A stretch of 64,000 nt of DNA from Planctomycetota bacterium (GCA_014238905.1 JABAAE010000015.1:161442-225441), one strand, 5' to 3'. Positions 29,072 to 38,022 are shown, counted from the stretch's first letter. The notes: generated by a model from the sequence alone, not told the origin. Program-made: numbers and translations.

Positions 29072-30487
29072 TTGATACAAAAATCAACTATCGTGCGTTT
29101 TCTTATTATTTTGTTTTTGTTTGTTGGTATGTGCCGGGTCGCGGACGGCCAGCGGATCCGATTTCAGCCCGTCCCTCCAGCCGTCTCGAACTCAGCTGGC
29201 AGTGGCGTTCCAGTTGACCCAACGTTCGTGAGCCCAGGTGTCGTCAATCCCGGAATACCCAATCCCGGAATACCCAATCCCGGCTTTCCCAACACAGGAA
29301 TCCCAGCGGCCAATGGAACGCTTTCCCCGAGTGGTGCCTCGCCACAAGGTGCCGCTTTGGCGAGTCCAAATTTTGACCCATTTGCACTTCAAAACCCACT
29401 ATCGCCCACCGTACAGCCCTACGCGGTACAGCCCTACGCCGTCCAGCCTTACGCAGTGCCACCGGCGACCGGGACAAGTGCCCCTTATTTGGGTCCACCG
29501 AATTATCAAACCGCTCCCAATCTCCAAACAGGTCCCGGTTCGGCTCCTGCACCTTATTACGGCAACTACCCGCCTACCACGCCAGGTTATCCAAACCCTG
29601 CTTACCAAGGCCAACCTCAAGGTGTCTTGGGAGCCAACTATTTCAACAACCCATACAATCAGCAAAATGACTGGCTCAACCGGTTTGAAAAAGGGCAATA
29701 CATGCGAGTCATTCAGGAGGTGCATTATCGACACACCTGGCTGGAAGGCTCCCAAGCCAACGAAATCGATATCAATGATGCGGAATTGGGATTCACTCTG
29801 AATTGGCCAAATTTCCTCGGTAGCGGGGAACCTCTTCAAATATCACCCACGTTTATTTTTCACTTTTGGGACGGTCCCCAACCCCCCTCCACCGGTGATT
29901 TGCCATCCCGAGCTTATTCAGCGTTTTTGGCGGCAGCCTGGAGCACACCGGTGAACCGCAATTTCGGTGGTGAGATTGTCACCAGCCTCGGTGTCTATAC
30001 CGACTTCAACACCTTTACCAGCCGGAGCCTGCGTGTCAAAGGAACGGGCCTCGGCTGGATTCGTCTGACCCCCAAAATGCAGCTTAAATTTGGTGTCACC
30101 TATTTGAATCGATTGGATCTCAAGCTGCTGCCAGCCGGTGGCCTTTTCTGGCAACCGACTGATCAACTGGAATTGGAGCTCTATTTCCCCAGTCCCAAAG
30201 TCAAATACCAACTGCCACAAATGGGCAATACCGAAGCATTCGCCTACCTGACAGCCGGCTATGGTGGTGACACTTGGACCATCAGGCGTGCTGCCGGCTT
30301 CAGTGACCAGGTTGATTTGGTGGATTACCGAGTGTTGGCCGGTATCGAGTTTGTCGGCTTACGAGGCGTGCGGGGATTTTTCGAGGCAGGTTACGCCTTT
30401 AACCGAGATATGCTGTATCGCCTGACCCCGGACCAGAATATTGGAATCAGCGATTCGGTCATCCTGCGGACTGGATTTCTTTTCTAG
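29072..30487 (+). CDS. Exported Pro/Gly-rich protein with beta-barrel-like C-terminus
   Basis: The 471-residue product has a signal peptide (VRFLIILFLFVGMCRVADG). The frame opens with TTG at 29072; a GTG at 29093 directly before RFLIILF is an equally likely start. Residues about 30-190 are low-complexity and contain NPGIP repeats and VQPYA repeats, each coded by a 15-bp tandem array. The rest is rich in alternating aromatic/polar strands (for example FGVTYLNRLDLKLLPAGGLFW) and ends in a final strand VILRTGFLF, a terminal Phe typical of outer membrane barrels. I infer an outer membrane barrel; the function is unknown. A terminator follows at 30519. Confidence 0.72.
   Translation: MIQKSTIVRFLIILFLFVGMCRVADGQRIRFQPVPPAVSNSAGSGVPVDPTFVSPGVVNPGIPNPGIPNPGFPNTGIPAANGTLSPSGASPQGAALASPNFDPFALQNPLSPTVQPYAVQPYAVQPYAVPPATGTSAPYLGPPNYQTAPNLQTGPGSAPAPYYGNYPPTTPGYPNPAYQGQPQGVLGANYFNNPYNQQNDWLNRFEKGQYMRVIQEVHYRHTWLEGSQANEIDINDAELGFTLNWPNFLGSGEPLQISPTFIFHFWDGPQPPSTGDLPSRAYSAFLAAAWSTPVNRNFGGEIVTSLGVYTDFNTFTSRSLRVKGTGLGWIRLTPKMQLKFGVTYLNRLDLKLLPAGGLFWQPTDQLELELYFPSPKVKYQLPQMGNTEAFAYLTAGYGGDTWTIRRAAGFSDQVDLVDYRVLAGIEFVGLRGVRGFFEAGYAFNRDMLYRLTPDQNIGISDSVILRTGFLF
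29246..29290. repeat. In-frame tandem array, 15 bp x 3
   Basis: AATCCCGGAATACCC occurs at 29246 and 29261, with a diverged copy at 29276 and a further related segment after it. It encodes NPGIP-NPGIP-NPGFP-NTGIP. Confidence 0.95.
29411..29455. repeat. In-frame tandem array, 15 bp x 3
   Basis: GTACAGCCCTACGCG-type units at 29411, 29426 and 29441 encode VQPYA three times in the Pro-rich region. Confidence 0.95.
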
Positions 30488-30518
30488 CTTGGGAAGCCGA
30501 ATCCTGCAAAGCGTTTCG

Positions 30519-30547
30519 GCTGGAACATCGCTTTCCAGCTCTTTTTC
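30519..30547 (+). terminator. Intrinsic terminator
   Basis: GCTGGAA pairs with TTCCAGC around a 7-nt loop, followed by TCTTTTTCT, 31 bp after the stop of the barrel-like gene. A second stem (AGCCGAA/TTCGGCT) lies just upstream. Confidence 0.65.
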
Positions 30548-30571
30548 TCAGCGACAAGGTTTTTCCTCCAT

Positions 30572-30614
30572 CGTTTCAGGATCGGCCGTTTCAGGATCGG
30601 TCGTTTCAGGATCG
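30572..30614. repeat. Tandem array, 15 bp x 3 (last partial)
   Basis: CGTTTCAGGATCGGC units start at 30572, 30587 and 30602; the second ends in T and the third is cut after 13 bases. The array is intergenic, between convergent genes. Confidence 0.95.
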
Positions 30615-30659
30615 TTTTAACAGAAAGCGACCGTCAAGCTACATCTGTCCGCTGCCAGG

Positions 30660-32138
30660 CTATTCGCCAAATAGCCGCTTGGAAATCCAGCTCGATTTTA
30701 ATTCACTAGGCAATTCAGGACGCGAAATTGCGTGATCTCGCAAAACAGCATCAGCCGCCAGGTAGCCACTTCGAACCGCGCCTTCCATCGTCGATGGCCA
30801 TCCTGTATCGGTCCAATCACCGGCGAGGTAAAGGTTGTCGACGGATGTCTTTTGTTTGGGACGTATCAAATCCAATCCTGGTGTATATGAAAAAACAGCT
30901 TTCCGCTCGGTAACGAATTGTGAGCGCAACAACGTCGCCCCGGCGGATTGGGGAAAACAATCCAGTAATTCGGCCCGCACCTTTTTCAAAATCGATTCAC
31001 GCTCTAGTGGGCCTGCGGCCGCGATATCGGAACTGATCACAATTTGATAATAGGCTTGGTCATGGTTGCTGAGGCTACCCGACTGACTGGAATTGCCATC
31101 GGCTGCAGCACCGTGTGCCGGCTGCTCGATTAACTTCCCGTTAAAAAGCCAATGCGAAGTCCTACCCACAAAAACTGCATGCGGAAGATCCGTGATGGGA
31201 CGGTCAAACCAAAGGTGTATCCCAGTGATCGGCGATGCTCGAAACTCATTCACTCCGGCAAGTTCGGGGAGCTGTTGGCTTAACGGTGGGGTAAGAAGGT
31301 CATTCAAGGAATGCCAAGGGACCGCACAAACCACCTTGGCAAAGCCGTTCTCAACGGTATTTTCTCCATGCATCAACACCCCCTGCTGAGAAATTGACAA
31401 TCGATGATTCGGGCAGCTTCGCTCCAGCTTGATTCCTCGCCGCTTCAGGTTTTGGGCAACATCCCTATCAAAAAGCTGCCGCAAACTCTTGGTCGGAATC
31501 CTGACTTGGTAACCTTTCCGGTTGCGTAAAAAACCGTCGACTACCACCTTGCGTGCGGCGATCAGCGATACCCGTTCAATTCGCTCACCCAAAGCGCTGA
31601 GCAAAAACGTCTCCCAAAACTGGCGAATGCAACGATCCGTCTGCCCCTGCTCCAGCAGCCAATCCAATGCCACGACATCCTCGTCCTTTTTGTACTGTGC
31701 TAATCGCATCAGAGTACGAGCAATAGAAAATCGCTCTGCAATAGAAAGATGGCGATGCCGAACAAGACTCAAGGCCAAATGGAATGGTGCCGGCAAATAG
31801 CTCGACGCTTCAAATCGAATGGGTTTGCCTTGGGGGAGAAAAAAATGAAGCCGAGATACTGGCTTAAAACAATGATCGACACCTCCCTTTTCGCAGAAAT
31901 CCTGAAACCAGGTACAACATCCCATACTCACGTGCTGACAAAAATCGATCAATTGCTCGCCTTGAGAATCCATATAGGACCCTGCTCGACCCCCCAGAAA
32001 CCGCTTGCGTTCGCGAACCACGATTTCAAATTGCTGGTCGCTCTCCAGTTCTTGGTTGGCAAGTGAAAGATGTAGAGCCGCAGAAAGCCCGGCGATTCCA
32101 CCCCCTAGCACGAGTATTCGTCGATGATGACTATTCAT
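30660..32138 (-). CDS. hpnE: Hydroxysqualene dehydroxylase-like FAD-dependent oxidoreductase
   Basis: From the ATG at 32138 the product is 492 residues. The N-terminus ILVLGGGIAGLSAALHL carries the FAD-binding GxGxxG (about 12-17). It continues with ERKRFLGGRAGSY and the CTWFQDFCEKGG segment. The C-terminal FAD contact is NLYLAGDWTDTGWPSTMEGAVRSGYLAA, quoted here only by its ends NLYLAGDWTD and STMEGAVRSG. These fit HpnE, which reduces hydroxysqualene to squalene. The frame is open to 32633, but that extension runs antisense through rnpB and is not coding. hpnC and hpnD are not adjacent. A related carotenoid desaturase remains possible. Confidence 0.85.
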   Translation of the reverse strand: MNSHHRRILVLGGGIAGLSAALHLSLANQELESDQQFEIVVRERKRFLGGRAGSYMDSQGEQLIDFCQHVSMGCCTWFQDFCEKGGVDHCFKPVSRLHFFLPQGKPIRFEASSYLPAPFHLALSLVRHRHLSIAERFSIARTLMRLAQYKKDEDVVALDWLLEQGQTDRCIRQFWETFLLSALGERIERVSLIAARKVVVDGFLRNRKGYQVRIPTKSLRQLFDRDVAQNLKRRGIKLERSCPNHRLSISQQGVLMHGENTVENGFAKVVCAVPWHSLNDLLTPPLSQQLPELAGVNEFRASPITGIHLWFDRPITDLPHAVFVGRTSHWLFNGKLIEQPAHGAAADGNSSQSGSLSNHDQAYYQIVISSDIAAAGPLERESILKKVRAELLDCFPQSAGATLLRSQFVTERKAVFSYTPGLDLIRPKQKTSVDNLYLAGDWTDTGWPSTMEGAVRSGYLAADAVLRDHAISRPELPSELKSSWISKRLFGE

Positions 32139-32305
32139 TCTAAAACACCTGGGGAGGCGGTGAATCATTCCTATCAGCAGGGCACCTTGGCAAACTGAGA
32201 TCATGGTTTTGAAATCAGTTTCCAACAAGTGCTCCCTCCTGAAAATAACCAATTTTCCGAAAAGGATTCCAATTTCCAACGCCAATAATGTAAAACAATC
32301 ATGAT

Positions 32306-32672
32306 TCGCAGTTGGCTGGACGATCGCCGGATCGCAAGATCGGGAGGAAAGTCCGGGCTCCGCAGAACAGGATGGTCGGTAACGCCGACCGGCCGCGAGG
32401 TCAGGGAAAGTGCCACAGAAAGGAAACCGCCCGCGAAATTCGCAGGTAAGGGTGAAACGGCGAGGTAAGAGCTCACCAGTAGCCAGGGTGACCTGGCTGG
32501 CTAGGTAAACCCCATCCGGAGCAAGGCCAAGCAGAGAGAAAACGGATTCGTTCGATCCGTCCGACTCTCGGGTAGGCTGCTCGAGCGATAGAGCAATTTG
32601 TCGCCTAGATAAATGGTCGTCCATTGCTTGCAATGAACAAAACCCGGCTTATCAGCCGACTGCGAATTTTTT
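32306..32672 (+). ncRNA. rnpB: RNase P RNA, bacterial type A
   Basis: The catalytic RNA that trims tRNA 5' ends. Seen directly: the P4 5' strand and J region GAGGAAAGTCCGGGCTCC (from about 32350), the AGGGTGAAACGGCGAGGTAA block, ACCAGTAGCC, and the 3' conserved AACCCGGCTTATC. The P1 helix closes the molecule: TCGCAGTTGGCTG (32306-32318) pairs with CAGCCGACTGCGA (32653-32665) with one G-T wobble. A T-run follows at 32667-32672. It is divergent from hpnE. Confidence 0.96.
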
Positions 32673-32742
32673 GGGTCTCAGTAGAATTGGTGCTGGAGGC
32701 AATCCGCATGGCAAGTGGTCGATCGTCTCGGCTGGCACCGGT

Positions 32743-32832
32743 CCAATGAATAACAGGCCAATGAATAACAGGCCAATGAATAACAGGCCAATGAATAACA
32801 GGCCAATGAATAACAGGCCAATGAATAACGGG
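32743..32832. repeat. Tandem array, 15 bp x 6
   Basis: CCAATGAATAACAGG is repeated six times from 32743; only the last copy differs (AACGGG). It lies about 70 bp after rnpB. An 86-codon frame through it (32671-32931) only reads the repeat as PMNNR units and is not supported as a gene. The 12-mer CCAATGAATAAC recurs in the array at 50393-50448. Confidence 0.97.
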
Positions 32833-32932
32833 CCCTGGATGTCACTTGCAAAAAAGGTCCGTCAATCCAGCCGGAAAAAGGTGGCGACTGGACTTTTTCA
32901 ACTCCTCCTTGAAAACCTTGCGAATACATAAA

Positions 32933-32960
32933 ATAAGGGGCGTTCAACAACGCCCCTTAT
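32933..32960 (-). terminator. Intrinsic terminator of the RHH gene
   Basis: A perfect 12-bp stem, ATAAGGGGCGTT with AACGCCCCTTAT, around the loop CAAC. On the minus strand it follows the stop at 33008 by 48 bp and is followed by TTTATG. Confidence 0.85.
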
Positions 32961-33007
32961 CCCAAGTTTCCTGTCGTATCTGGAGGATTCCAGTCAGCGA
33001 TTTCGGT

Positions 33008-33559
33008 TCATTGTCCGAAATGTGAAGACGATGAGTTGGGCGAGGCCTGTGGAATCGGCGAAGTTTGCGGACGCATGTCCATTTCTCGACTAGGTGCAGG
33101 GTTGGTCGCGGGCCGATAAGTCACCGTACCAGCCTCTTCTTCTTCGAGGACCTGTAAGAGTTTCGCGATGCAGAGCTTATTCATACTGGTCTTGTGGTCG
33201 TGAGCCTCAGCTCGCAGGGCTTCATGGAGACTCTTGGGTAGTCGGACAGTAATCACACGGGTCGGTTCGTGCCCATCGCTGGAACTCCCTTTTTTGTTTC
33301 GCAATGCCGAAACCATGGTTTGAATTTCCGAAAACTGTGCGGTTTGCTCAAATCCCAAAAATTCTTCCTGGGTAGGGAATAATCGGCGAGCCACCCCACC
33401 AATACCGAGAATTTCTCGGAAAAACGTCACCCAATCAGGTGTTTGCATAAACATCTGTTTGGCGATTTGCAGAGCCTCGAGAGCCTTGTTGGCCGGCGAT
33501 GCAATCGGCGACGGGCTGGCTGGAGACGAATTGATTGAAGAAAAGCTGGAGTCGTTCAT
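33008..33559 (-). CDS. Ribbon-helix-helix (HicB/Arc-like) domain protein
   Basis: The 183-residue protein has a low-complexity Ser/Pro start and a central helical region (about 25-90). A ribbon-helix-helix follows at about 101-140: RVITVRLPKSLHEALRAEAH, then TSMNKLCIAKLLQVL. This is the pattern of HicB-type or CopG-type DNA-binding domains. No HicA-like toxin ORF is adjacent, so I do not call a toxin-antitoxin pair. A role as a DNA-binding regulator is inferred. A strong terminator follows. Confidence 0.75.
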   Translation of the reverse strand: MNDSSFSSINSSPASPSPIASPANKALEALQIAKQMFMQTPDWVTFFREILGIGGVARRLFPTQEEFLGFEQTAQFSEIQTMVSALRNKKGSSSDGHEPTRVITVRLPKSLHEALRAEAHDHKTSMNKLCIAKLLQVLEEEEAGTVTYRPATNPAPSREMDMRPQTSPIPQASPNSSSSHFGQ

Positions 33560-33912
33560 TTTGATTCCTTTCGAAGGTCGACGATTGATTTCGGTTGCAA
33601 TTTTGTAGCATGACTTTCCAAATCAGGGAACTTCAATCGCGATTGCACTTAAGTCCTTGCACAGCTTGCACTTAAAACACGACCCTGATTCGCACAGAAA
33701 ACAAGCAATGCTGCCGGCAAAACAGGCTGCCTGCTCTGCGGGCAGCGGCATTCTGGGGGTTGGTTTGGATTTTTTGGAAAAAAACGAAAATCGGGCCTCA
33801 AGGGGTGTTAATTGGAATCTGTTTAACTAGATTATTAGAGTTCCTTATATTATTACTAAACTACCCAAACCATGTTTTCGGACTGGCTTTGGAACAATAA
33901 GGCTTCGCGAAA
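33560..33912. other. Divergent promoter region, RHH gene and PEP-CTERM gene
   Basis: 353 bp between divergent genes. TTGCAC occurs three times (33643, 33657, 33666), the outer two as TTGCACTTAA; this could be an operator. A GCTGCC/GGCAGC hairpin lies at about 33728-33748. The last part is AT-rich. Confidence 0.35.
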
Positions 33913-34767
33913 ATGAAGAAATTTTGCATCGCAGCGGTAACGTCTCTCCTGTTGGCCACTGGCTTTCAAGCAAATCTCTCGGCCCAGATGGTGCTTGATT
34001 TTTCAAACGCGGCTGTGCAAGCAGCTTTTGATGGTCGGGTGCAGGGCGACCGCATCGACCTCTCCCCCTTTCAGCAAAATAATTCGGCTTGGAATCGCAA
34101 TGGAAACGCAACATTGGTCGTCGGTGCAATAAGCCCCAAAATAGGTCAAGCGGCTCAATTGGCAGCAGGTAACGGCACAAATCCAAATCAACTGGGATTG
34201 GGCGACAACACAGGTGCATCCGCTAATCAATTTGATGGTGTAACCGAAGGATTTTCCTTTCAACTCGACGTGGCGGGGGATTCTGTTGATGGCGGTTATT
34301 GGACCTTCTTCGAGAAAATCGATTTTAAGAATCTGGATTTCCAATCCGGGAATGATGTCATGGGCCTTCCCAATGTGGAACAATTTTTATTGACATCCAA
34401 TTCATTTAAGGGAAATGGTTTCGAGCTCTTGTCTTGGGGCACGGCTGAAAATCAAATTACGTACACGGAGTCAAGTGGCCAATTCAAATTTGAACGAGGT
34501 ATTGATCAAAATACCAGCGACACTTGGGATTTAACCATCAATGGTGAAATACTCGTTTTTGCGGACGATCTTGACGACATTACACTGGGGTATGAATCCA
34601 ACGCAGCGGACGGATTCGCCAGTATCACCTCTCTGACACTTCACGCAGTTCCCGAACCAGGTACGCTCGGCTTGTTAGCCGCCTGTGGCATGGGCGCGGT
34701 TTTTTACCGCCGCAGAAAATCCGACAAAGGAATCACCGAAACGGCTCCTGCTGACGAGACCGCCTAA
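33913..34767 (+). CDS. PEP-CTERM sorting-signal exported protein
   Basis: The 284-residue protein has a signal peptide (MKKFCIAAVTSLLLATGFQ through ANLSAQ) and a beta-rich body without a named domain. Its C-terminal sorting signal starts at residue 246: VPEPGTLGLLAACGMGAVFY followed by RRRK. In known systems exosortase cuts such signals during export. Here a further tail of about 15 residues follows the basic cluster, longer than usual. No exosortase gene is in this window. A terminator follows directly. Confidence 0.9.
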   Translation: MKKFCIAAVTSLLLATGFQANLSAQMVLDFSNAAVQAAFDGRVQGDRIDLSPFQQNNSAWNRNGNATLVVGAISPKIGQAAQLAAGNGTNPNQLGLGDNTGASANQFDGVTEGFSFQLDVAGDSVDGGYWTFFEKIDFKNLDFQSGNDVMGLPNVEQFLLTSNSFKGNGFELLSWGTAENQITYTESSGQFKFERGIDQNTSDTWDLTINGEILVFADDLDDITLGYESNAADGFASITSLTLHAVPEPGTLGLLAACGMGAVFYRRRKSDKGITETAPADETA

Positions 34768-34794
34768 CACCAATTAGTGCCAGAATCAAAATAG

Positions 34795-34821
34795 ACCCCG
34801 TGATGCAAACGGGGTTTTTTC
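34795..34821 (+). terminator. Intrinsic terminator of the PEP-CTERM gene
   Basis: ACCCCGT pairs with ACGGGGT around a 7-nt loop, followed by TTTTT, 28 bp after the stop codon. Confidence 0.88.
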
Positions 34822-35005
34822 ATGCGCGAATTCCAGCCCTCAAGGTCTGCCTGAGCACTGAATTAATCACGCGCCATGGCAAGTTGAGCTAATCCAGCGA
34901 TCGTATTCGATAGGCAAAAATGGGGATTGCCCATTCCCCCAACTTGATGACAACCACAATTCCCCCTAAAATCTCTGGCTTATTGAATTCTGGAGAATAC
35001 CGTAG

Positions 35006-35986
35006 ATGGCACGTCGTTTTATCAATCAGCTTTCCGAAGGCGAAACCATCAGCCAGATCTTTCTGGTTGGTGACAAACAGGTCAGGGCAAACCGCTCCGG
35101 CAATCTTTACCTGCAGCTCAGACTGAATGACAAGTCGGGCTCCTTGACCGGAATGCTGTGGAATGCCAACGAAAAAATCACTGGAAAATTCGAAACCGGT
35201 GATTACATGACGGTCAGCGGTACGACGCAGTTTTACAATGGGAACATGCAGCTGATCATTACGAGTGTCGAAAATGTCGATGCTTCTTTTGTCCGTGAAT
35301 CCGACTTCGTGCAATTGACATCTGGCGCCGTCGACCAACTCAAAACCGAACTCTTCGAATTGCTGGACGGTGTGGAGGACGAAGACCTCAAAAAACTGCT
35401 GAAACTTTTCCAGAATGACGAGTCATTGATGGATAAGTTCTCCAGAGCTCCAGCCGGAATCAAAAATCACCATGCTTACAACGGGGGGCTTCTGTCACAC
35501 GTGGTCAGCATGCTGCGAGTTGCCACGTTTGTTGGCGACCACTACAAGGCAGTTTCCAAGGATTTGCTCCTGACCGGGGTGCTCCTGCACGACATCGGAA
35601 AAATCGACGAGCTGGCGTATGAAAAAGAGCTTTCTTACACCGACCAAGGGCAACTGATTGGCCATATCCAGATGGGTGCCGAAATTCTGGCTGCAAAAAT
35701 CCGGGAGCTGGAAGCGACCGGAAATACCTTTCCGGACGAAAAAGCCCTCCGTCTCAAACACATGATCCTTAGCCATCACGGGGAACCCCAGTTTGGTGCG
35801 GTCAAGGTTCCCATGACATTGGAAGCGATTGCTCTGCACTACATCGACAACCTCGATTCCAAACTCGACAACGTATTGGAAATCATGAATCAGGATGTGA
35901 ACGAGGGGAACTGGACCACCTTTCAACCCAATACAGGCCGCAAATATTTCAAGGGATTGCAGCCGGAATCGAAACCTGAAAATTGA
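35006..35986 (+). CDS. YhaM-like 3'-5' exoribonuclease (OB-fold + HD domain)
   Basis: The 326-residue protein has an N-terminal OB-fold (about 15-90; NLYLQLRLNDKSGSLTGMLW) and a C-terminal metal-dependent HD domain. The HD motifs are HHAYNGGLLSH (about 155-165), LLHDIGK (194-200, H195/D196) and LSHHGE. This is the layout of YhaM/CBF1-type exonucleases, which degrade RNA and single-stranded DNA from the 3' end. The length matches the family (about 310-330). It stands alone, with no operon partner. Confidence 0.9.
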   Translation: MARRFINQLSEGETISQIFLVGDKQVRANRSGNLYLQLRLNDKSGSLTGMLWNANEKITGKFETGDYMTVSGTTQFYNGNMQLIITSVENVDASFVRESDFVQLTSGAVDQLKTELFELLDGVEDEDLKKLLKLFQNDESLMDKFSRAPAGIKNHHAYNGGLLSHVVSMLRVATFVGDHYKAVSKDLLLTGVLLHDIGKIDELAYEKELSYTDQGQLIGHIQMGAEILAAKIRELEATGNTFPDEKALRLKHMILSHHGEPQFGAVKVPMTLEAIALHYIDNLDSKLDNVLEIMNQDVNEGNWTTFQPNTGRKYFKGLQPESKPEN

Positions 35987-36432
35987 CTTCGGGTGAAACA
36001 GGCAACGAGAACCACCAGGGTGCTGCGTAGGCCAGTGGTATTCTGGGATCCAGCTTTTTGGGATCCAGACTTCTAACCCCTTCAATTAACTGGCAGTTCC
36101 GATTATCTGAGGGGGCTGCGTCGTTCAATAGACGGCGGCTCCAAGGCCGATTTCCGGCTGACCGATTCCAAAAACAGGAACATCGAGAACGGGTTCCTTA
36201 ATCGCCCCCCCTCAATGGAGGTCGTCCTTACATTTCCCTTACCGGACTGGAGCATCAGGCTTGGCACTGCCGACCAACCGGATCTCAAAGCAAGCCGGGG
36301 CAGAGGGGTGGCGATCAGTGCCCCGCTCCAACTCAGCAAAGATTCAGCTGGTTTTGACCTCGACAAACCAAACCGTCTCGAAAAGACACCGATTCACACA
36401 AAGTCAGTTGCTCTTAAAAGAAAAAGCGGGGC
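35987..36432. other. Convergent intergenic region
   Basis: 446 bp between the YhaM-like gene and the dehydrogenase. It holds a 15-bp duplication at 36044. A minus-strand frame at 36103-36366 has no recognisable product or start signal and is not called. Confidence 0.35.
36044..36073. repeat. Tandem duplication, 15 bp x 2 (diverged)
   Basis: TGGGATCCAGCTTTT is followed by TGGGATCCAGACTTC. The first ten bases are identical. Intergenic, 58 bp after the YhaM-like stop. Confidence 0.85.
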
Positions 36433-37365
36433 TCAAACTGCGTCATCTCGATGAAGCCAATCGAGACCAGAGATCGATGCCAACGCTAACTGAAGAGCAT
36501 GGGTCCCTTTCTGAGCATGGCCCTGCGCTTGGACCGCTTGGTACAACTGACCGGCCAAAGCCAAGCCAGGCAGAGCAATCCCCATTTTCCGAGACTCCGC
36601 CAGGACGATTCCGATATCCTTGATAAAATGCTCCACAAAGAACCCAGGATCAAATTGATTTCCAATAATACGGGGACCAAGATGGGTCAGAGACCAACTC
36701 CCAGCCGCTCCCGATCCGACCGATTCCAGCACCCTTTCCAAATCCAATCCGGCCTTGTACGCATACAGCAACGCTTCACAGACACCCACCATCCCCGCGG
36801 CAACCAAGGTCTGGTTAACCATCTTGGCATGCTGGCCCGCCCCTGATGATCCCTGCCTGACAATGGTCGATCCCATTACTTGAAAACAGGGAACAACGGC
36901 ATCGACAAGATCCTCGCGGCCCCCAACCATAATCGAAAGGGTCGCGTTTCTGGCGCCCAAATCTCCGCCCGAAACCGGAGCGTCGATCGCCCCCATCCCT
37001 TTACTGGTCGCAAGTTCGGCAATTTCAATTGCCAACGAGGGCTCCGAAGTGGTCATGTCGACCACGATCTTTCCAGGCTTCAATCCGGCTAAGACGCCTT
37101 GTTCGCCCAAAATGACCTCTCGAACATCGGATGGAAAACCAACGATGGAAAAAACGACATCACTTTGCTGGGCAACCTCCAGTGGGGAAGCCGCCCATAA
37201 GCCACCCTTCTCAAGCAAGGATTCGGCTTTTTGAGGCGTTCGATTATAGACGGTCATCGAATAGCCAGCGGCCAGCAAATGACCACACATCGAATGTCCC
37301 ATGACACCGGTCCCAATCCAGCCCAGTCGGGTGACGCCTGGTATGCAGGGCGGAAATTCTGCCAA
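36433..37365 (-). CDS. Beta-hydroxyacid dehydrogenase (3-hydroxyisobutyrate dehydrogenase family)
   Basis: The 310-residue enzyme has the N-terminal NAD(P) motif LGWIGTGVMGHSMCGHLL (GxGxMG), the substrate-binding signature DAPVSGGDLGARNATLSIMVGG and the catalytic-lysine segment GAGQHAKMVNQTLVAAGM. These define the family that includes 3-hydroxyisobutyrate dehydrogenase, tartronate semialdehyde reductase and GLYR. The exact substrate cannot be read. It is the last gene of the minus-strand NfeD/FloA run, 34 bp after the preceding gene. Confidence 0.9.
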   Translation of the reverse strand: MAEFPPCIPGVTRLGWIGTGVMGHSMCGHLLAAGYSMTVYNRTPQKAESLLEKGGLWAASPLEVAQQSDVVFSIVGFPSDVREVILGEQGVLAGLKPGKIVVDMTTSEPSLAIEIAELATSKGMGAIDAPVSGGDLGARNATLSIMVGGREDLVDAVVPCFQVMGSTIVRQGSSGAGQHAKMVNQTLVAAGMVGVCEALLYAYKAGLDLERVLESVGSGAAGSWSLTHLGPRIIGNQFDPGFFVEHFIKDIGIVLAESRKMGIALPGLALAGQLYQAVQAQGHAQKGTHALQLALASISGLDWLHRDDAV

Positions 37366-37399
37366 AGAACTACTTTCTCTCTAAAAACTTGGCTTCGCT

Positions 37400-37927
37400 C
37401 TAAAACTCCGGCCGGTCAAAAATTTCCTTGAGGATGATCGCCTGCCTCAAGCTAGTGGGATGACTGAGCATTTTCAGCAACGGACCAAGATTTTTGGGGT
37501 CATTCTCTCCCGAACCATGATCGACCAGTTCCGGCTCAGAGATATCCTCTTTTTTTAATTGCCCTAAATTATGGTCAAATTTTTGGTGAACCCTCTCGTC
37601 AGTGACCTCCTCCCGCTGATAAACATCCTCCCCAAGCTGGATCGTATGCTCCACAATATCGGCAGTCGATACATTCGACTGAATGGTTGGTTGCAAACTT
37701 TTAATCTGCTCCCGCTCGACAACAGCTTCGTTCCCAAACCCCTGACTATTCGGCTGCTGGGGTACCGGAGGCCGGGACGATCCTCGACCAGGTGGGGGTG
37801 TTTGCGAGGCCTGCAGACGAGGTGAAACCGGTGAATTAGCTTGACGAGGGACATCCCCTTGCTGCCCAGACTGCTGCTTCTTGCGAGCGGCGGCCATTCG
37901 CAAAAACTCTTCAATATCCTGAACCAT
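37400..37927 (-). CDS. Unknown planctomycete protein downstream of floA
   Basis: The 175-residue protein starts with a helix (VQDIEEFLRMAAARKKQQ), has a Pro/Gln-rich disordered middle (about 25-75) and a conserved-looking C-terminus, LLKMLSHPTSLRQAIILKEI followed by FDRPEF. I associate that C-terminal pattern with planctomycete proteins found next to SPFH genes but do not know the function. It lies 122 bp after floA on the same strand. It may be cytoplasmic. Confidence 0.65.
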   Translation of the reverse strand: MVQDIEEFLRMAAARKKQQSGQQGDVPRQANSPVSPRLQASQTPPPGRGSSRPPVPQQPNSQGFGNEAVVEREQIKSLQPTIQSNVSTADIVEHTIQLGEDVYQREEVTDERVHQKFDHNLGQLKKEDISEPELVDHGSGENDPKNLGPLLKMLSHPTSLRQAIILKEIFDRPEF

Positions 37928-38022
37928 TTTGGTGGTCCTTTCGGTTTCCCAAATCTAATTGCCGAACGTGAATCTGTACCGTTTTCCGAATCGAAAGTCC
38001 AGATTGAAAGGGTATGACAAGT

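Noticed and set aside
32139..32633. N-terminal extension of the hpnE frame to a 657-residue protein
   Set aside because: It runs antisense through rnpB, and homologues start at the FAD-binding motif after Met at 32138.
32743..32832. Six-copy array as a CRISPR
   Set aside because: Repeats are directly adjacent with no spacers.
32671..32931. 86-codon ORF with PMNNR repeats
   Set aside because: Its repetitive product only reflects the 15-bp tandem array; there is no start signal.
33008..33559. HicAB toxin-antitoxin pair
   Set aside because: The RHH domain is present but no HicA-like toxin gene is adjacent.
36103..36366. 87-codon minus-strand ORF
   Set aside because: No recognisable product, no start signal; a frame on the other strand overlaps it completely.
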